NCBI GenBank assembly: GCA_002505345.1
Contig: DAUY01000014.1
Coordinates: 1-44,175, forward strand
From: Methanomassiliicoccaceae archaeon UBA370
Lineage (GTDB): Archaea > Thermoplasmatota > Thermoplasmata > Methanomassiliicoccales > Methanomethylophilaceae
Direction of reading: 5' to 3'
Length of the DNA: 44,175 nt
Shown here one piece after another: positions 22,387 to 30,968 of this stretch. A program made the translations under genes and the position numbers. Below the pieces are notes generated by a model. That model had not been told where the DNA came from. It ran no database searches and was given only the letters and a program-made list of their open reading frames with translations. Every line of letters begins with the position of its first letter. Within the stretch, counting starts at the first letter, position 1.

Positions 22387-23382
22387 TTATATTGAGTCTG
22401 GGTCATCTTCGAGGTCTGTGGAGAATTTCCACATCTTAGGGTAGTGGCCCGGTTCCATCAGCACCCTTTCGACCTTCACTGCCATGCCCTTTTCGGTGGC
22501 CATTATCTTGGCGGAAGACATGGCCGCCTTGCCTATGGCTACCAGCTCTCCGCGGGGAGTCATGATCGCTACAAGAGCATTCTTCCTCATTTCATCATCC
22601 AGCTTGTAAACGCCTGCGATCATGAGGTCCGCACCATGGCATATGGCATCGACGGCGGTGGGCTTAACGATGAATTTCGGTAGAGGTTCCACCAGCACCT
22701 CCACCGGCCTTATCATGCTGCGAAGCCATTCCTCCCTGCCCTTCTCCTGCCAGAAAACGTATGCATCCCTGAGGTCGTGGAGGGTGACGGCCTCCGACTC
22801 GTGCATCTTGCCCGAGCGGGTGCGCCTGAGCTGCACCATGTTTGCCCCGCATCCGAGGGCCTCGCCGATATCCACACATAACGTCCTTACATATGTGCCA
22901 GCATCGCAGGAGATGCGGAAAAGAATACTCCTTCCGTCAATCTCGAGGATTTCCATCTCCTTGATGGTCCTTATCCTCAGCTGACGTTTCACGGATGAAC
23001 GTACCGGAGGCATCTGATAGATCTTGCCTGTGAAGCGGGACATGACAGCCCTTATCTTGCTCTCCGGACGGTCTTTGTGGAGCTTCATAGTGCAGATGTA
23101 TTCTTTGTCTGAAGAGAGAACGATGTCCGTGAGACGGACGGCCTTTCCCGTGCTTATGGGAAGAACACCGCTGACATATGGGTCCAGTGTTCCGCCGTGG
23201 CCTATCCTTTCGGCATGTATCGCATCCCTGGCCCAGGCCGTGGCCTGATGGGAAGTTGGGCCGGATGGTTTGTCAAGGACTATTACACCCGCCTTTAAAA
23301 GCTCGCCCACGGACCTGTCCGAAGGCCTTTTCCCCCATTTGTCCTGGATCGTATCAGGGTCTTTCACAAGCATTTCTTTCAT
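22387..23382 (-). CDS. truB: tRNA/rRNA pseudouridine synthase Cbf5/TruB with PUA domain, 331 aa
   Basis: Cbf5 isomerises uridine in rRNA as the H/ACA guide RNP catalyst and makes tRNA Psi55. The catalytic Asp is in GHGGTLDPYVSGVLP. LDKPSGPTSHQATAW and the CDAGTYVRTLC block are family hallmarks. The C-terminal PUA domain begins VKPTAVDAICHGADLM. GGAG lies 7 nt before ATG 23382. It overlaps cmk by 29 nt and ends the ribosomal super-operon, a common archaeal arrangement. Confidence 0.93.
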   Translation of the reverse strand: MKEMLVKDPDTIQDKWGKRPSDRSVGELLKAGVIVLDKPSGPTSHQATAWARDAIHAERIGHGGTLDPYVSGVLPISTGKAVRLTDIVLSSDKEYICTMKLHKDRPESKIRAVMSRFTGKIYQMPPVRSSVKRQLRIRTIKEMEILEIDGRSILFRISCDAGTYVRTLCVDIGEALGCGANMVQLRRTRSGKMHESEAVTLHDLRDAYVFWQEKGREEWLRSMIRPVEVLVEPLPKFIVKPTAVDAICHGADLMIAGVYKLDDEMRKNALVAIMTPRGELVAIGKAAMSSAKIMATEKGMAVKVERVLMEPGHYPKMWKFSTDLEDDPDSI

Positions 23383-23902
23383 TTATTGCTCCGAGGATCT
23401 TTTCGACTACCTCGTCCGGGCCTATCAGGTCGGTATTTATTATCAGGTCGTACACGCTCAGGTCGGTGGTATCGATACCATAGTACATCATGTATCTCCT
23501 CGCCTCGGACTCCTCGCGCTCGATTGTCTGGGCGCACGCCCTGTCGAACTCTTCGTCCTCCCTGACGCAGATGCGCCTCATCCTGACCTCGGGGCTCGCA
23601 TGCATGTATATCCTGAAGGCATCGATCCCGTTCATCTTGGTCAGATACGCGGATAGCCTCGATTCCAGGATTATATCCTTGCTCTCTCTTGCGACCTCGA
23701 GTATGATGGAGTCGATCTCCCTGTCGATGGATGGGTCTTTCTCGGCCATGGCGCCGAGCTCGGAAACCGAGATCCCTTTGCTGGCGGCCATGTCCCTGAA
23801 GCGCCGGCCGAAGACCTCCGCCCTGTAACCCAGAGCCTCTGAGAGTCTGGCACATGCTGTGGTCTTCCCGGAACCGGGGGGACCGCTGATGGTTATCCTC
23901 AT
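23354..23902 (-). CDS. cmk: cytidylate kinase, archaeal type, 182 aa
   Basis: This enzyme phosphorylates CMP/dCMP. The P-loop is GPPGSGKTT at residues 7-15. FGRRFRDMAASKGISVSELG and REIDSIILEVARESKDIILE are conserved regions, and REESEARRYMMYYGIDTTDL is the lid/C-terminal signature. The start ATG 23902 shares its A with the TAA of the upstream insertase gene (TAATG). Normal length for archaeal Cmk. Confidence 0.92.
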   Translation of the reverse strand: MRITISGPPGSGKTTACARLSEALGYRAEVFGRRFRDMAASKGISVSELGAMAEKDPSIDREIDSIILEVARESKDIILESRLSAYLTKMNGIDAFRIYMHASPEVRMRRICVREDEEFDRACAQTIEREESEARRYMMYYGIDTTDLSVYDLIINTDLIGPDEVVEKILGAINERNACERP

Positions 23903-24591
23903 TATACCGCTGCCTTCTGTCCCTCTTTTTCCATCTCGTCGATGCGCCTTTTGAGAAGGATGAACCTTATTATCTTGTTGACAAGCTGTCCTATGGGTAT
24001 ACTTATCAAAGTGTAAACGAGGATCCATGCGGGCAGCACGAAGGACTGGTTGAGATCAACGGTCGCCCACGGGACGTTTATAATCGTGTCGACCGAGTCC
24101 CCGGCTATGAAGAACCAGACCCATGCGTATATCGGTATGACGATTATCATCGTCACCGGCATGATCTTCATCTGGTCCTGGCTGGAGCTCATGGAAGCGG
24201 CCATCATCTTGGGCTGCTGCTCCGTGAGCTTCTTAAGCTTGAAGAGGTTGTTCTCCATCCTCGCCTTCCGCATTTCGAGGTTGAACTCTTTCTGCACATG
24301 CTGGGTCTTCGCCATCTTCAGGGGATCCGTCATGATCGACCTGACCACGCTGCTCAGAGTGGTCATTATCAGACCGGCGATTATAAGCGTCGTGACGGGG
24401 TACTTGCCGCCGAAGTCGATGTATTGAAATACATAGTTCAGGTAGTAGCCCACCTGCTCCCTGTACATCAGGACTATTATCATCACACCCATCGAGAGCA
24501 ACATGCCCAGCATTGCGTTCTTAGGCATCTGCGGCATACTCTCCATAGCGTTGGGCATGTTCCCTGGGCTTCCTGGATTAGGCATTTTCAT
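23902..24591 (-). CDS. DUF106/EMC3-family membrane insertase (archaeal YidC-like), 229 aa
   Basis: This Oxa1-superfamily protein inserts membrane proteins. It has four hydrophobic segments (MLLSMGVMIIVLMY, VTTLIIAGLIMTTL, MPVTMIIVIPIYAWVWFFI and ILVYTLISIPI). After the second comes a basic, Met-rich cytoplasmic coiled-coil (QKEFNLEMRKARMENNLFKL), as in archaeal Ylp1/DUF106 proteins. The N-terminus is Pro/Met-rich. It lies directly after secY with an ATGA overlap, a conserved pairing that supports a joint role in membrane protein biogenesis. Confidence 0.85.
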   Translation of the reverse strand: MKMPNPGSPGNMPNAMESMPQMPKNAMLGMLLSMGVMIIVLMYREQVGYYLNYVFQYIDFGGKYPVTTLIIAGLIMTTLSSVVRSIMTDPLKMAKTQHVQKEFNLEMRKARMENNLFKLKKLTEQQPKMMAASMSSSQDQMKIMPVTMIIVIPIYAWVWFFIAGDSVDTIINVPWATVDLNQSFVLPAWILVYTLISIPIGQLVNKIIRFILLKRRIDEMEKEGQKAAV

Positions 24592-26123
24592 TCACTCCCG
24601 AAGAACCCTCTCATTACCGGGTTCATCTCCATCATCTGCTCGCGTCCCATGGACTCGTAGAACTTTATCAGTATCCCCACAGTAAGCAGCACTCCCGTAC
24701 CGCTGGCGTTGCCTGTGGTGCCCAGCATGTCCGCGAATGCGGCCAGCGCACCGACCAAGGCGCCCGACAATATCGTTATTGTGGGAATATATCTGTCCAG
24801 AACACGTTTCAGGACTCTCGGGTCCTTACGGAAACCCGGTATCTGCATCCCGCTCTTCTGGATCTGATTGGCGACCGCCTCCGATCCGAGATTCGTAGTC
24901 TCCACCCAGAATTTAGCGAAGAATATCGATCCTATGATCATAACGGTGAAGTATATGGCCACGTGCGACAAGTTGGCTATCGCCCCGTGCCCGTTACCGT
25001 ATACGCCGGGGTCGAGTATCGGCATCAGCCACGAGGACAGGCCCGTGGGCGCAGACAGATACCACGCCAATCCTCCGGCGGCCGAAGTGGACCCGGATTC
25101 GAAATAGCCCAACGCCGAATTATGCCCGAGCAGCGGGATCCCGCTCAGGAAGTCGTTGGTGTAGAACAGCAGTGCGAACATGCTGACGTTCGCGAGCAGG
25201 GCGGACATCAGTATGACCGGGATGTTGCTCGCGTAAAGCAGTTTGATCGGATAGCGTCCCCTGGCACCTCTGGCACTTCCGTGTGACAGCGGCAGTTCTA
25301 TCCTCGTGGACTCCAGATATGCCACTATGAAGAATATCAGTATGGTGCACAGGAGCGCCACCAGCGAGTTGGGCTCGCCCAGGAATATGGACTCGTATCC
25401 CCAGCTGGACATCTCGCCCGAGTTTGTGTTGGCGAGAATGTATATGGCCTTGGGTATGGTCCCCGCGGGCGGATTGTCGAGGCCCATGGCCACGTCGGAC
25501 GATACGGGGTTCCAATTCAGGGTACCTGTGAATATCGCCTGAGACACTCCGGCCGCTATGAACAGCGATATCCCGCTTCCGATGCCCCATTTGGATATCA
25601 GCTCGTCCATCAGGAAGACGATGTATGAACCGGCGCATAGCTGCGCTATGATCACAAGCTTCGCTCCCCCGTCGCCCACGCTGCCGACCAGCCCCGATGA
25701 AGGGACGAGATAGCCGAAGACCTGGGGCACGGCCTCGAATACGATCATGACGATGACCAGCAGCTTCAGTACGGACTGGTAGCATGCCTTGTCGTCGCGT
25801 TTCGTCAGATCTAGTTTTATTATCTTGGCTCCGACGAAGAGCTGCATTATGATGGAAGCCGTGACTATCGGCCCTATTCCCAGCTGGAGTATCGTTCCCG
25901 AGGCTCCGGCCATGATGGTCCTGTACTGCGCGAACAGGTCCAGGGTTTCGCCCTGGTCGAGCCCGTACACGTACACGTTCGTCATCACGAAGTAGAGCAC
26001 CAGGACGACCACGACCCACATCAGCTTCGTCCTGAAGTGCACGTGCCCCTCGGGGCGCTGGACCGAGGGCAACCTGTCTGATATGGGCCTTAACTTGAAC
26101 AGCAGGCTGGGTCTTTCTTCCAT
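24588..26123 (-). CDS. secY: preprotein translocase subunit SecY, 511 aa
   Basis: This is the central channel of the Sec translocon with about ten membrane helices. The plug/TM2 region reads AGASGTILQLGIGPIVTASI and TM3 onwards QLFVGAKIIKLDLTKRDDKA. RIELPLSHGSARGARGRYPI is the conserved cytoplasmic ribosome-binding loop. GFRKDPRVLKRVLDRYIPTI is the second. Length is slightly above the usual 440-490 aa because of external loops rich in Gly/Ser. It follows L15 in the canonical archaeal order. Confidence 0.95.
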   Translation of the reverse strand: MEERPSLLFKLRPISDRLPSVQRPEGHVHFRTKLMWVVVVLVLYFVMTNVYVYGLDQGETLDLFAQYRTIMAGASGTILQLGIGPIVTASIIMQLFVGAKIIKLDLTKRDDKACYQSVLKLLVIVMIVFEAVPQVFGYLVPSSGLVGSVGDGGAKLVIIAQLCAGSYIVFLMDELISKWGIGSGISLFIAAGVSQAIFTGTLNWNPVSSDVAMGLDNPPAGTIPKAIYILANTNSGEMSSWGYESIFLGEPNSLVALLCTILIFFIVAYLESTRIELPLSHGSARGARGRYPIKLLYASNIPVILMSALLANVSMFALLFYTNDFLSGIPLLGHNSALGYFESGSTSAAGGLAWYLSAPTGLSSWLMPILDPGVYGNGHGAIANLSHVAIYFTVMIIGSIFFAKFWVETTNLGSEAVANQIQKSGMQIPGFRKDPRVLKRVLDRYIPTITILSGALVGALAAFADMLGTTGNASGTGVLLTVGILIKFYESMGREQMMEMNPVMRGFFGSE

Positions 26124-26142
26124 CCGTAATTCCTCTCAGCCG

Positions 26143-26565
26143 TCACTCTGCAACGCTACCGCCTGAAGCTTCGATCTTCATGCGGGCCTTCTCCGAGCTC
26201 TGAGCTACCGTAACCTTAACGGCTACATCAATGTTCCCGTTTCCGAGAAGCTTGTCGATGCCCGCCTCGGTAAGGTTGACGCTGTACGCGTCTCCCTCTT
26301 TCTTGGCGAACCCTCTGCTGATGTAGTCGTCTAGGTTCTCACGGAGCTCGGACACGTTGATGGTTATGTTGGCCTGCACCTGGCTCTGCGGCCTCTTGAA
26401 GCCGTGTCTTCCGAAGTGGTCCGGGAAGTACTTCAGCATGCGCATCTTTCCCGTCTTGCTCAGGCCGGCCATACCGTGACCGCCGATGATACCTGCTCCA
26501 CGGCCGGATTTCTTACCGCGTCCGTGGGTCCTGGATCCTCTCATTTTCTTGGTTCTGCTTGGCAT
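26143..26565 (-). CDS. rpl15: ribosomal protein uL15, 140 aa
   Basis: The glycine/arginine-rich N-terminus (KKMRGSRTHGRGKKSGRGAG) and GHGMAGLSKTGKM are typical archaeal uL15. The C-terminus lacks the longer bacterial extension. It is 19 nt upstream of secY and part of the same operon. Confidence 0.94.
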   Translation of the reverse strand: MPSRTKKMRGSRTHGRGKKSGRGAGIIGGHGMAGLSKTGKMRMLKYFPDHFGRHGFKRPQSQVQANITINVSELRENLDDYISRGFAKKEGDAYSVNLTEAGIDKLLGNGNIDVAVKVTVAQSSEKARMKIEASGGSVAE

Positions 26566-26574
26566 TCTTATCCC

Positions 26575-27039
26575 TCACAGCATCCTTTTGATAAGAATGT
26601 TGATGTCCGATCCCCTGTATCCGAGGGCTCCGCCTACCTTGTAAGGCTTTTTGATTCCCTCGTATCCCTTCACGGGCGGGTGCAGGCGGAAAATGGGTTT
26701 CGCGCCCTCCACATCCTTCATCCTGTAGTCGTTCTCAATTATGGCCTTGGCCATGCCGTCGGCGTCGGAGAACTCGGTGTTCTCCTTGAGGAAGTCCTCC
26801 GTGAGGTCCTCGCCGCCTTCGACCTTGCCGCGCTGGCGGATCATCTCGGCCAGCGTCTCAGCGTCCACCTCTCCCCAGGTGCAGTAGTCCTTGACCATCT
26901 GCAGCATTCCTTTGATGGAATCGGACTCGGGCATTACCACGCAGTGGTTGACCCTGTTGAGTCCCAGGAGATACATGGTGTGCCTTATGTCGCAGTTGAC
27001 GTCAGGCTGTCCACGGACACGTATTATCGCGTACGCCAT
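26575..27039 (-). CDS. rpl30: ribosomal protein uL30, 154 aa
   Basis: Starts MAYAIIRVRGQPDVNCDIRH, with TMYLLGLNRVNHCVV as the signature, and continues with the archaeal C-terminal half ending LGYRGSDINILIKRML. The start 27039 is chosen because GGAGG lies 9 nt upstream; an ATG at 27048 inside the rps5 stop region would be too close to it. Confidence 0.94.
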   Translation of the reverse strand: MAYAIIRVRGQPDVNCDIRHTMYLLGLNRVNHCVVMPESDSIKGMLQMVKDYCTWGEVDAETLAEMIRQRGKVEGGEDLTEDFLKENTEFSDADGMAKAIIENDYRMKDVEGAKPIFRLHPPVKGYEGIKKPYKVGGALGYRGSDINILIKRML

Positions 27040-27040
27040 T

Positions 27041-27724
27041 TCACTCATCCTCCGTGAAGCCGCTCTCGGGCTCGGTCATTCCGACCGGCCCGGAGACGAT
27101 GTTGAGCTTCTTCACCTGTTCATCGGTGACCCTCATAGCGGACGTCATCCTGAGCGCCTCGTATGTGGCCATGGCATAGTTGACCTTCGTCTTGGTGTTG
27201 CCCCTTGCGAAGCCCCAGGCGTCGGTTACGCCCGCCATGGTCAGAAGGCTCTTGGCGACGTCGCCCACCGCAAGTCCGATACCGCGGGGCGCCGGCTTGA
27301 TGAACACAGAGACCGAACCGGTCTCACCGATTATCTCGAACGGCAGGGAGTGGGGCTTTCCGCATCCGCATTCCCATGAGCCGCATCCTCTCTTGATCTC
27401 GATGATGTTCAGCTTGGCGTTGTCGATCGCTTTCTTGATCGAGGGGCCGACCTCTTTTCCTTTGGCCCTTCCGATGCCCACGAACCCGTCGCCGTTTCCG
27501 ACGATGCATGTGGCGGCGAACCTGACCCTCCTTCCGGAGTCGGTCATCCTCTGGACCATGTTGAGGTCGATCACTTCATCTTTCATGTCGGGGAGCAGTA
27601 TGTCCACTATCTCGGCCTCGCGCAGCGGAAGTTTCGTTGCAAGCGCATCGCTCATGGTGGTGATCTCGCCGTTGAGGACCATCTGTCCCAACCTTGTTTT
27701 CGGGATCCAATCAGCCATATTCAT
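27041..27724 (-). CDS. rps5: ribosomal protein uS5, 227 aa
   Basis: The S5 signature RRVRFAATCIVGNGDGFVG and the C-terminal domain with GIGLAVGDVAKSLLTMAGV are clear. CGSWECGCGKPHSLPF carries three Cys typical of archaeal/eukaryotic S5. The ATG 27724 overlaps the L18 stop by ATGA; a second ATG at 27718 is equally well placed after GGAGG. Confidence 0.95.
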   Translation of the reverse strand: MNMADWIPKTRLGQMVLNGEITTMSDALATKLPLREAEIVDILLPDMKDEVIDLNMVQRMTDSGRRVRFAATCIVGNGDGFVGIGRAKGKEVGPSIKKAIDNAKLNIIEIKRGCGSWECGCGKPHSLPFEIIGETGSVSVFIKPAPRGIGLAVGDVAKSLLTMAGVTDAWGFARGNTKTKVNYAMATYEALRMTSAMRVTDEQVKKLNIVSGPVGMTEPESGFTEDE

Positions 27725-28221
27725 TCAGCCTCCATTTTTTCTTTGAGGCTGCCTATGGCCGCCTCCATTCCTTCGTCGATGTGACTTCCGTTCAGTCTGT
27801 CCTCGGACGGGAGTATTGACTCTCCGTGGGGGACATCGAGCCCGGCGTCGCACATTCCTGCGACGGCCGCGAACAGCACTCCGCCCGCTTTCGGGTTCTG
27901 CATCCCTATGTCGAGCACTGCGTATTCGATTCCTGCCGCGAGGGCCTTCTTACCGGCAAGGTAGCCGGTCAGGTAGGCCGCGGGTATGGACGAGCACGAG
28001 TACTCCCATCCCATCACGCGGAGCTCTTTGGAATCGGCCGTAGCCAATATTTTGTCTCCTTCCATGGCGAAAGCGGCGAACTGCACGCTGACGTTCTTGT
28101 TGGAGCGCCTGAGCACCGCTCTGACCTCGTGGCCGGTGAGAAGCTTGCGACGGGCGTAGTAGTCCGTGCGGCCTTCCCTTCTCCTGCGGAAGGCGACTTT
28201 GTATCTGGGTCCTGTTGCCAT
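27721..28221 (-). CDS. rpl18: ribosomal protein uL18, 166 aa
   Basis: Begins MATGPRYKVAFRRRREGRTD with YYARRKLL, the archaeal/eukaryotic L5e-like 5S rRNA binding N-terminus. AAYLTGYLAGKKALA is also conserved. The start shares a base with the L19e stop (TGATG). Confidence 0.95.
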   Translation of the reverse strand: MATGPRYKVAFRRRREGRTDYYARRKLLTGHEVRAVLRRSNKNVSVQFAAFAMEGDKILATADSKELRVMGWEYSCSSIPAAYLTGYLAGKKALAAGIEYAVLDIGMQNPKAGGVLFAAVAGMCDAGLDVPHGESILPSEDRLNGSHIDEGMEAAIGSLKEKMEAE

Positions 28222-28682
28222 CAGTTCTCCTCCTCCTTGAGGTATCCTTGGTTGGTCATGTGCTGCCTGAGGTTCCTGCGGGACTTGTACTGTCCGCCCT
28301 TCGCCCTCCTGTAGAACAGCCTGTAGGCGGACGGCGTTATGTCGCCGTTCTCCCTGAGTGTCTTAAGCTCGTCGCGTATCGGCCTGATGATGGCGATCCA
28401 GCGGGCCTTGTCGCGGACGCGTGCGTTCGCGGATCCTTCCCTGCTGCCGGGTCCCTTCCTCTTTCCGGACGCTTTCTGCGCCGCGGCGTGCCTGATCCTT
28501 CCCCTCGAAGTGCCGTTCTTCGCCTTGGCCTTGATGGTGCCCGAGTTGATGGCCGTGCGTATGTCCGCACGGGTGATGCACTCTGCGACATCGTCGATGC
28601 TGTTGGGGTCGATCCAGACCCTGTTCTCTCCGCATTTGAGGATCTCTGCGGCCATCCTCTTCTGGTTGCTGAGGTTGGTCAT
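28221..28682 (-). CDS. rpl19e: ribosomal protein eL19, 153 aa
   Basis: Archaeal/eukaryotic L19e: NQKRMAAEILKCGENRVWID, then the conserved RIRHAAAQKASGKRKGPGSR basic stretch and the long helical C-terminus with YRLFYRRAKGGQYKS. The ATG 28682 is 2 nt after the L32e stop. The frame stays open upstream, but that part overlaps L32e and is not coding. Confidence 0.95.
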   Translation of the reverse strand: MTNLSNQKRMAAEILKCGENRVWIDPNSIDDVAECITRADIRTAINSGTIKAKAKNGTSRGRIRHAAAQKASGKRKGPGSREGSANARVRDKARWIAIIRPIRDELKTLRENGDITPSAYRLFYRRAKGGQYKSRRNLRQHMTNQGYLKEEEN

Positions 28683-28684
28683 TT

Positions 28685-29356
28685 TCACACCATCCTGTTG
28701 AGGACCCTTATGCCCAGTTCTGCGGCCCTGTCCTCTATGGCGATCCTCTTCTTGGTCCCGACCGTCCCGCCGATGCGCACTGCCTGCACCTTGGGGTCGA
28801 TATCTTCGAGCCCTGCCACATTGTGGACGAGCACTTCCTGGAATCCGGACGGGTGCAGGTTCCTGACGGACACGGGTCCGCGGAAGCCTATGTCGACGAC
28901 CGGCGGGCGCCTCTTGAGGTTCCTCTTCATCTTCGAGTGGATACCTTTCGGCCTTCTCCAGCTGTCTCCGAGCTTTGCGTACCTGAACCACTCCTGCCTC
29001 TTGAAGGCAGGCCTGCGGCCGCTGATTATGGCCCTGACCGCGAGCGCGTCGGCGGTCTCGACGCTGAGCTCGGGCTTGGCCTTGACCACATATGCTCCCT
29101 GCTCGCCGGCCTCTACGACCTTGGCTTCCTCCGCCTTCTGCTCGGCGACGGCTTCTTCGGGGGTCCCTATGGCATCCTTCCACTTCTCGGCCGTCTTGGG
29201 ACCGACTCCCGAGAGGTTCTTGATTATCTCTTTGATCTTGCCTCCGTCGTTGAGGGCCTCTGCGAGCTCGGAGATCGTGGTTATGCCCATGGCCTTGAGC
29301 TCTGCCAGGTTCTCGTTTTTGAAGCCTGGAAGATCATTGAAGTTCTTTACGGTCAT
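28685..29356 (-). CDS. rpl32e: ribosomal protein eL32 with N-terminal helix-hairpin-helix extension, 223 aa
   Basis: The C-terminal half is eL32 (FKRQEWFRYAKLGDSWRRPK and RRPPVVDIGFRGPVSVRNLH). The N-terminal ~95 residues contain a helix-hairpin-helix module (GITTISELAEALNDG and LSGVGPKTAEKWKDAIG), an extension found in some euryarchaeal L32e proteins. The ATGA overlap with rpl6 sets the start at 29356. Confidence 0.93.
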   Translation of the reverse strand: MTVKNFNDLPGFKNENLAELKAMGITTISELAEALNDGGKIKEIIKNLSGVGPKTAEKWKDAIGTPEEAVAEQKAEEAKVVEAGEQGAYVVKAKPELSVETADALAVRAIISGRRPAFKRQEWFRYAKLGDSWRRPKGIHSKMKRNLKRRPPVVDIGFRGPVSVRNLHPSGFQEVLVHNVAGLEDIDPKVQAVRIGGTVGTKKRIAIEDRAAELGIRVLNRMV

Positions 29357-29904
29357 TCTTTCACCTTGTGGGATTTGTGGACGATGTATATTCCGTCCTG
29401 GAATGTTCTCTTGTCAAATCCGAGCCTTCTGGTCGCCTTCTCCATGTTGGCGGCGGTCTGTCCGCAGGCCTCCACGTCGATACCCTCGACTGTTATGTCT
29501 GCGCCGTTGACCTTGACCTTGCACCCGCGGACTATGTCCGCGTAGCGCATGGCGTGGCCTCCGAGGTAGTTGCTCACTTCGACGCGGTCGCCTTTGACGG
29601 TGACCTTCATCGGGAAGTGCGAGTACACTACCTTGAGTCCGTAGGTGTAGCCCTCGGTCACGCCGTGCACCATGTTCCTCACATGGGCGGCGAACGTCCC
29701 GACCATTGCTTTCTCCCTTATCTTGGGGTACTCGCAACTGACTACGACGTGCTGTTCATCGACAGCGACGTTAACGCTGGGGTGTGCGAAGTTTCTGCTC
29801 AGTTCTCCCTTAGGTCCCTTGACCTTCAGAGTGGCTCCGTCTTTGGTGACGGTCACTCCTTTCGGGATGGCGATGGTGCTTTCGATTATCCCTGCTATTG
29901 TCAT
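29353..29904 (-). CDS. rpl6: ribosomal protein uL6, 183 aa
   Basis: Two L6 repeats: IAIPKGVTVTKDGATLKVKG at the N-terminus and VSNYLGGHAMRYADIVRGCK later. The archaeal signature is GFDKRTFQDGIYIVHKSHKV at the C-terminus. GAGG lies 7 nt before ATG 29904. Confidence 0.95.
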   Translation of the reverse strand: MTIAGIIESTIAIPKGVTVTKDGATLKVKGPKGELSRNFAHPSVNVAVDEQHVVVSCEYPKIREKAMVGTFAAHVRNMVHGVTEGYTYGLKVVYSHFPMKVTVKGDRVEVSNYLGGHAMRYADIVRGCKVKVNGADITVEGIDVEACGQTAANMEKATRRLGFDKRTFQDGIYIVHKSHKVKE

Positions 29905-29913
29905 CTTTATTCC

Positions 29914-30303
29914 TCAGTATACGTATGCCAGCAGTTTCCCGCCGATTCCGAGCTCCTTGGCACGGTCCTGGGTGATCACTCCGGCGGTAGTGGTCATTAT
30001 GAGGAGTCCGAAGTCCTGGGCGGGGAGGAACCTCGCTTCGAACTTCTCGATCTCATCGGTCTTGACCGAATACCTGGGCTTTATCACGCCACAGTTGTTT
30101 ATTGCGCCTTTGAGCATCACGTGGAACTCTCCGGCTTTTCCGTTCTCTATGTACTCGAACTGGTTGATGTACCCGTGGTCCTGCATAACCTTCAGCACGC
30201 GGCCGATCAGTTTGGAGGACAGCGAAATGGTGCATTCTTTCTTTCCGTTCGTAGCTGCATTTTTCATTACGCACATGGCGTCATTGAGTGGATCGCTCTG
30301 CAT
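29914..30303 (-). CDS. rps8: ribosomal protein uS8, 129 aa
   Basis: MQSDPLNDAMCVMKNAATNG at the N-terminus and LPAQDFGLLIMTTTAGVITQ at the C-terminus identify S8. GAGGTGATG precedes the start. It directly follows the tiny rps14 gene. Confidence 0.95.
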   Translation of the reverse strand: MQSDPLNDAMCVMKNAATNGKKECTISLSSKLIGRVLKVMQDHGYINQFEYIENGKAGEFHVMLKGAINNCGVIKPRYSVKTDEIEKFEARFLPAQDFGLLIMTTTAGVITQDRAKELGIGGKLLAYVY

Positions 30304-30315
30304 TTCATCATCACC

Positions 30316-30465
30316 TCACGAATACTTCTTGAATCCCAGCTCCGGCGCGATGTCCCTGAAGCACTGGCGGCACAGGTGCATCCCGTACCTTCTGATTATT
30401 CCCCTTCTGCGTCCGCAGCGGGTGCATCCAACCGCCCTTCCGAACTGTTTCTTAGGCTTCATCAT
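30316..30465 (-). CDS. rps14: ribosomal protein uS14, zinc-binding form, 49 aa
   Basis: This very short gene encodes MMKPKKQFGRAVGCTRCGRR, then RGIIRRYGMHLCRQCF and RDIAPELGFKKYS. The two CxxC pairs are the zinc site of archaeal and eukaryotic S14/S29. The first ATG (30465) overlaps the L5 stop by ATGA; a second ATG at 30462 is possible. Position between L5 and S8 is canonical. Confidence 0.96.
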   Translation of the reverse strand: MMKPKKQFGRAVGCTRCGRRRGIIRRYGMHLCRQCFRDIAPELGFKKYS

Positions 30466-30968
30466 TCCACCTCGATGTTGTAAGTGCCCATCATGTACTG
30501 GATCGCTTCGTTGCGGTCCACGCGCTGGGACTTGGGGATCCTCTTTGTGAGGAGCCTTCTGCGCTCGATCCTGCTGCCGGGCCTCCTGAGTACGACGCTC
30601 ACGTCCATTCCGAAGATCCCTATCTCGGGGTCATACTTCATCCCCTCGAAGTCCGTGTAGTCGGAGATCCCGAACGACATGTTGCCTTCCTTGTCGAAGG
30701 AGTAGCTGTGGATGCGGCTCTCCCTTATGGACAGGGCCTTCCTGAGGAAGGTGTCGGCGGTCTCGTCCCTGAGGGTGACCTTGCACCCGAGGGGCATGCC
30801 CACGCGTATTCCCAGGTCCCTGTTGATAGTCTTGGACATGGTCTGCACGGGTTTCTGTCCGGTGACCATCTGGAGAACCTTCTGCGCCTTGACGAGCCTT
30901 TCGCCCGCCTCGCCGACGCCGATGTTCACCACGACCTTCTCGACGCGGATATCCTTCATCCCGGTCAT
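30462..30968 (-). CDS. rpl5: ribosomal protein uL5, 168 aa
   Basis: Binds 5S rRNA with L18. VEKVVVNIGVGEAGERLVKA and the QKPVQTMSKTINRDLGIRVG block identify it, with the C-terminal basic RRPGSRIERRRLLTKRIPKS typical of archaea. GGGGGC precedes ATG 30968, which overlaps the S4e stop by ATGA. Confidence 0.95.
   Translation of the reverse strand: MTGMKDIRVEKVVVNIGVGEAGERLVKAQKVLQMVTGQKPVQTMSKTINRDLGIRVGMPLGCKVTLRDETADTFLRKALSIRESRIHSYSFDKEGNMSFGISDYTDFEGMKYDPEIGIFGMDVSVVLRRPGSRIERRRLLTKRIPKSQRVDRNEAIQYMMGTYNIEVE

Noticed and set aside
28221..29183. 320-codon extension of eL19
   Set aside because: The upstream part is out-of-frame reading of eL32; homologous eL19 starts at 28682.
29368..30483. 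371-codon plus-strand frame opposite L6, S8 and S14
   Set aside because: Antisense shadow of three clear ribosomal genes in GC-rich DNA.
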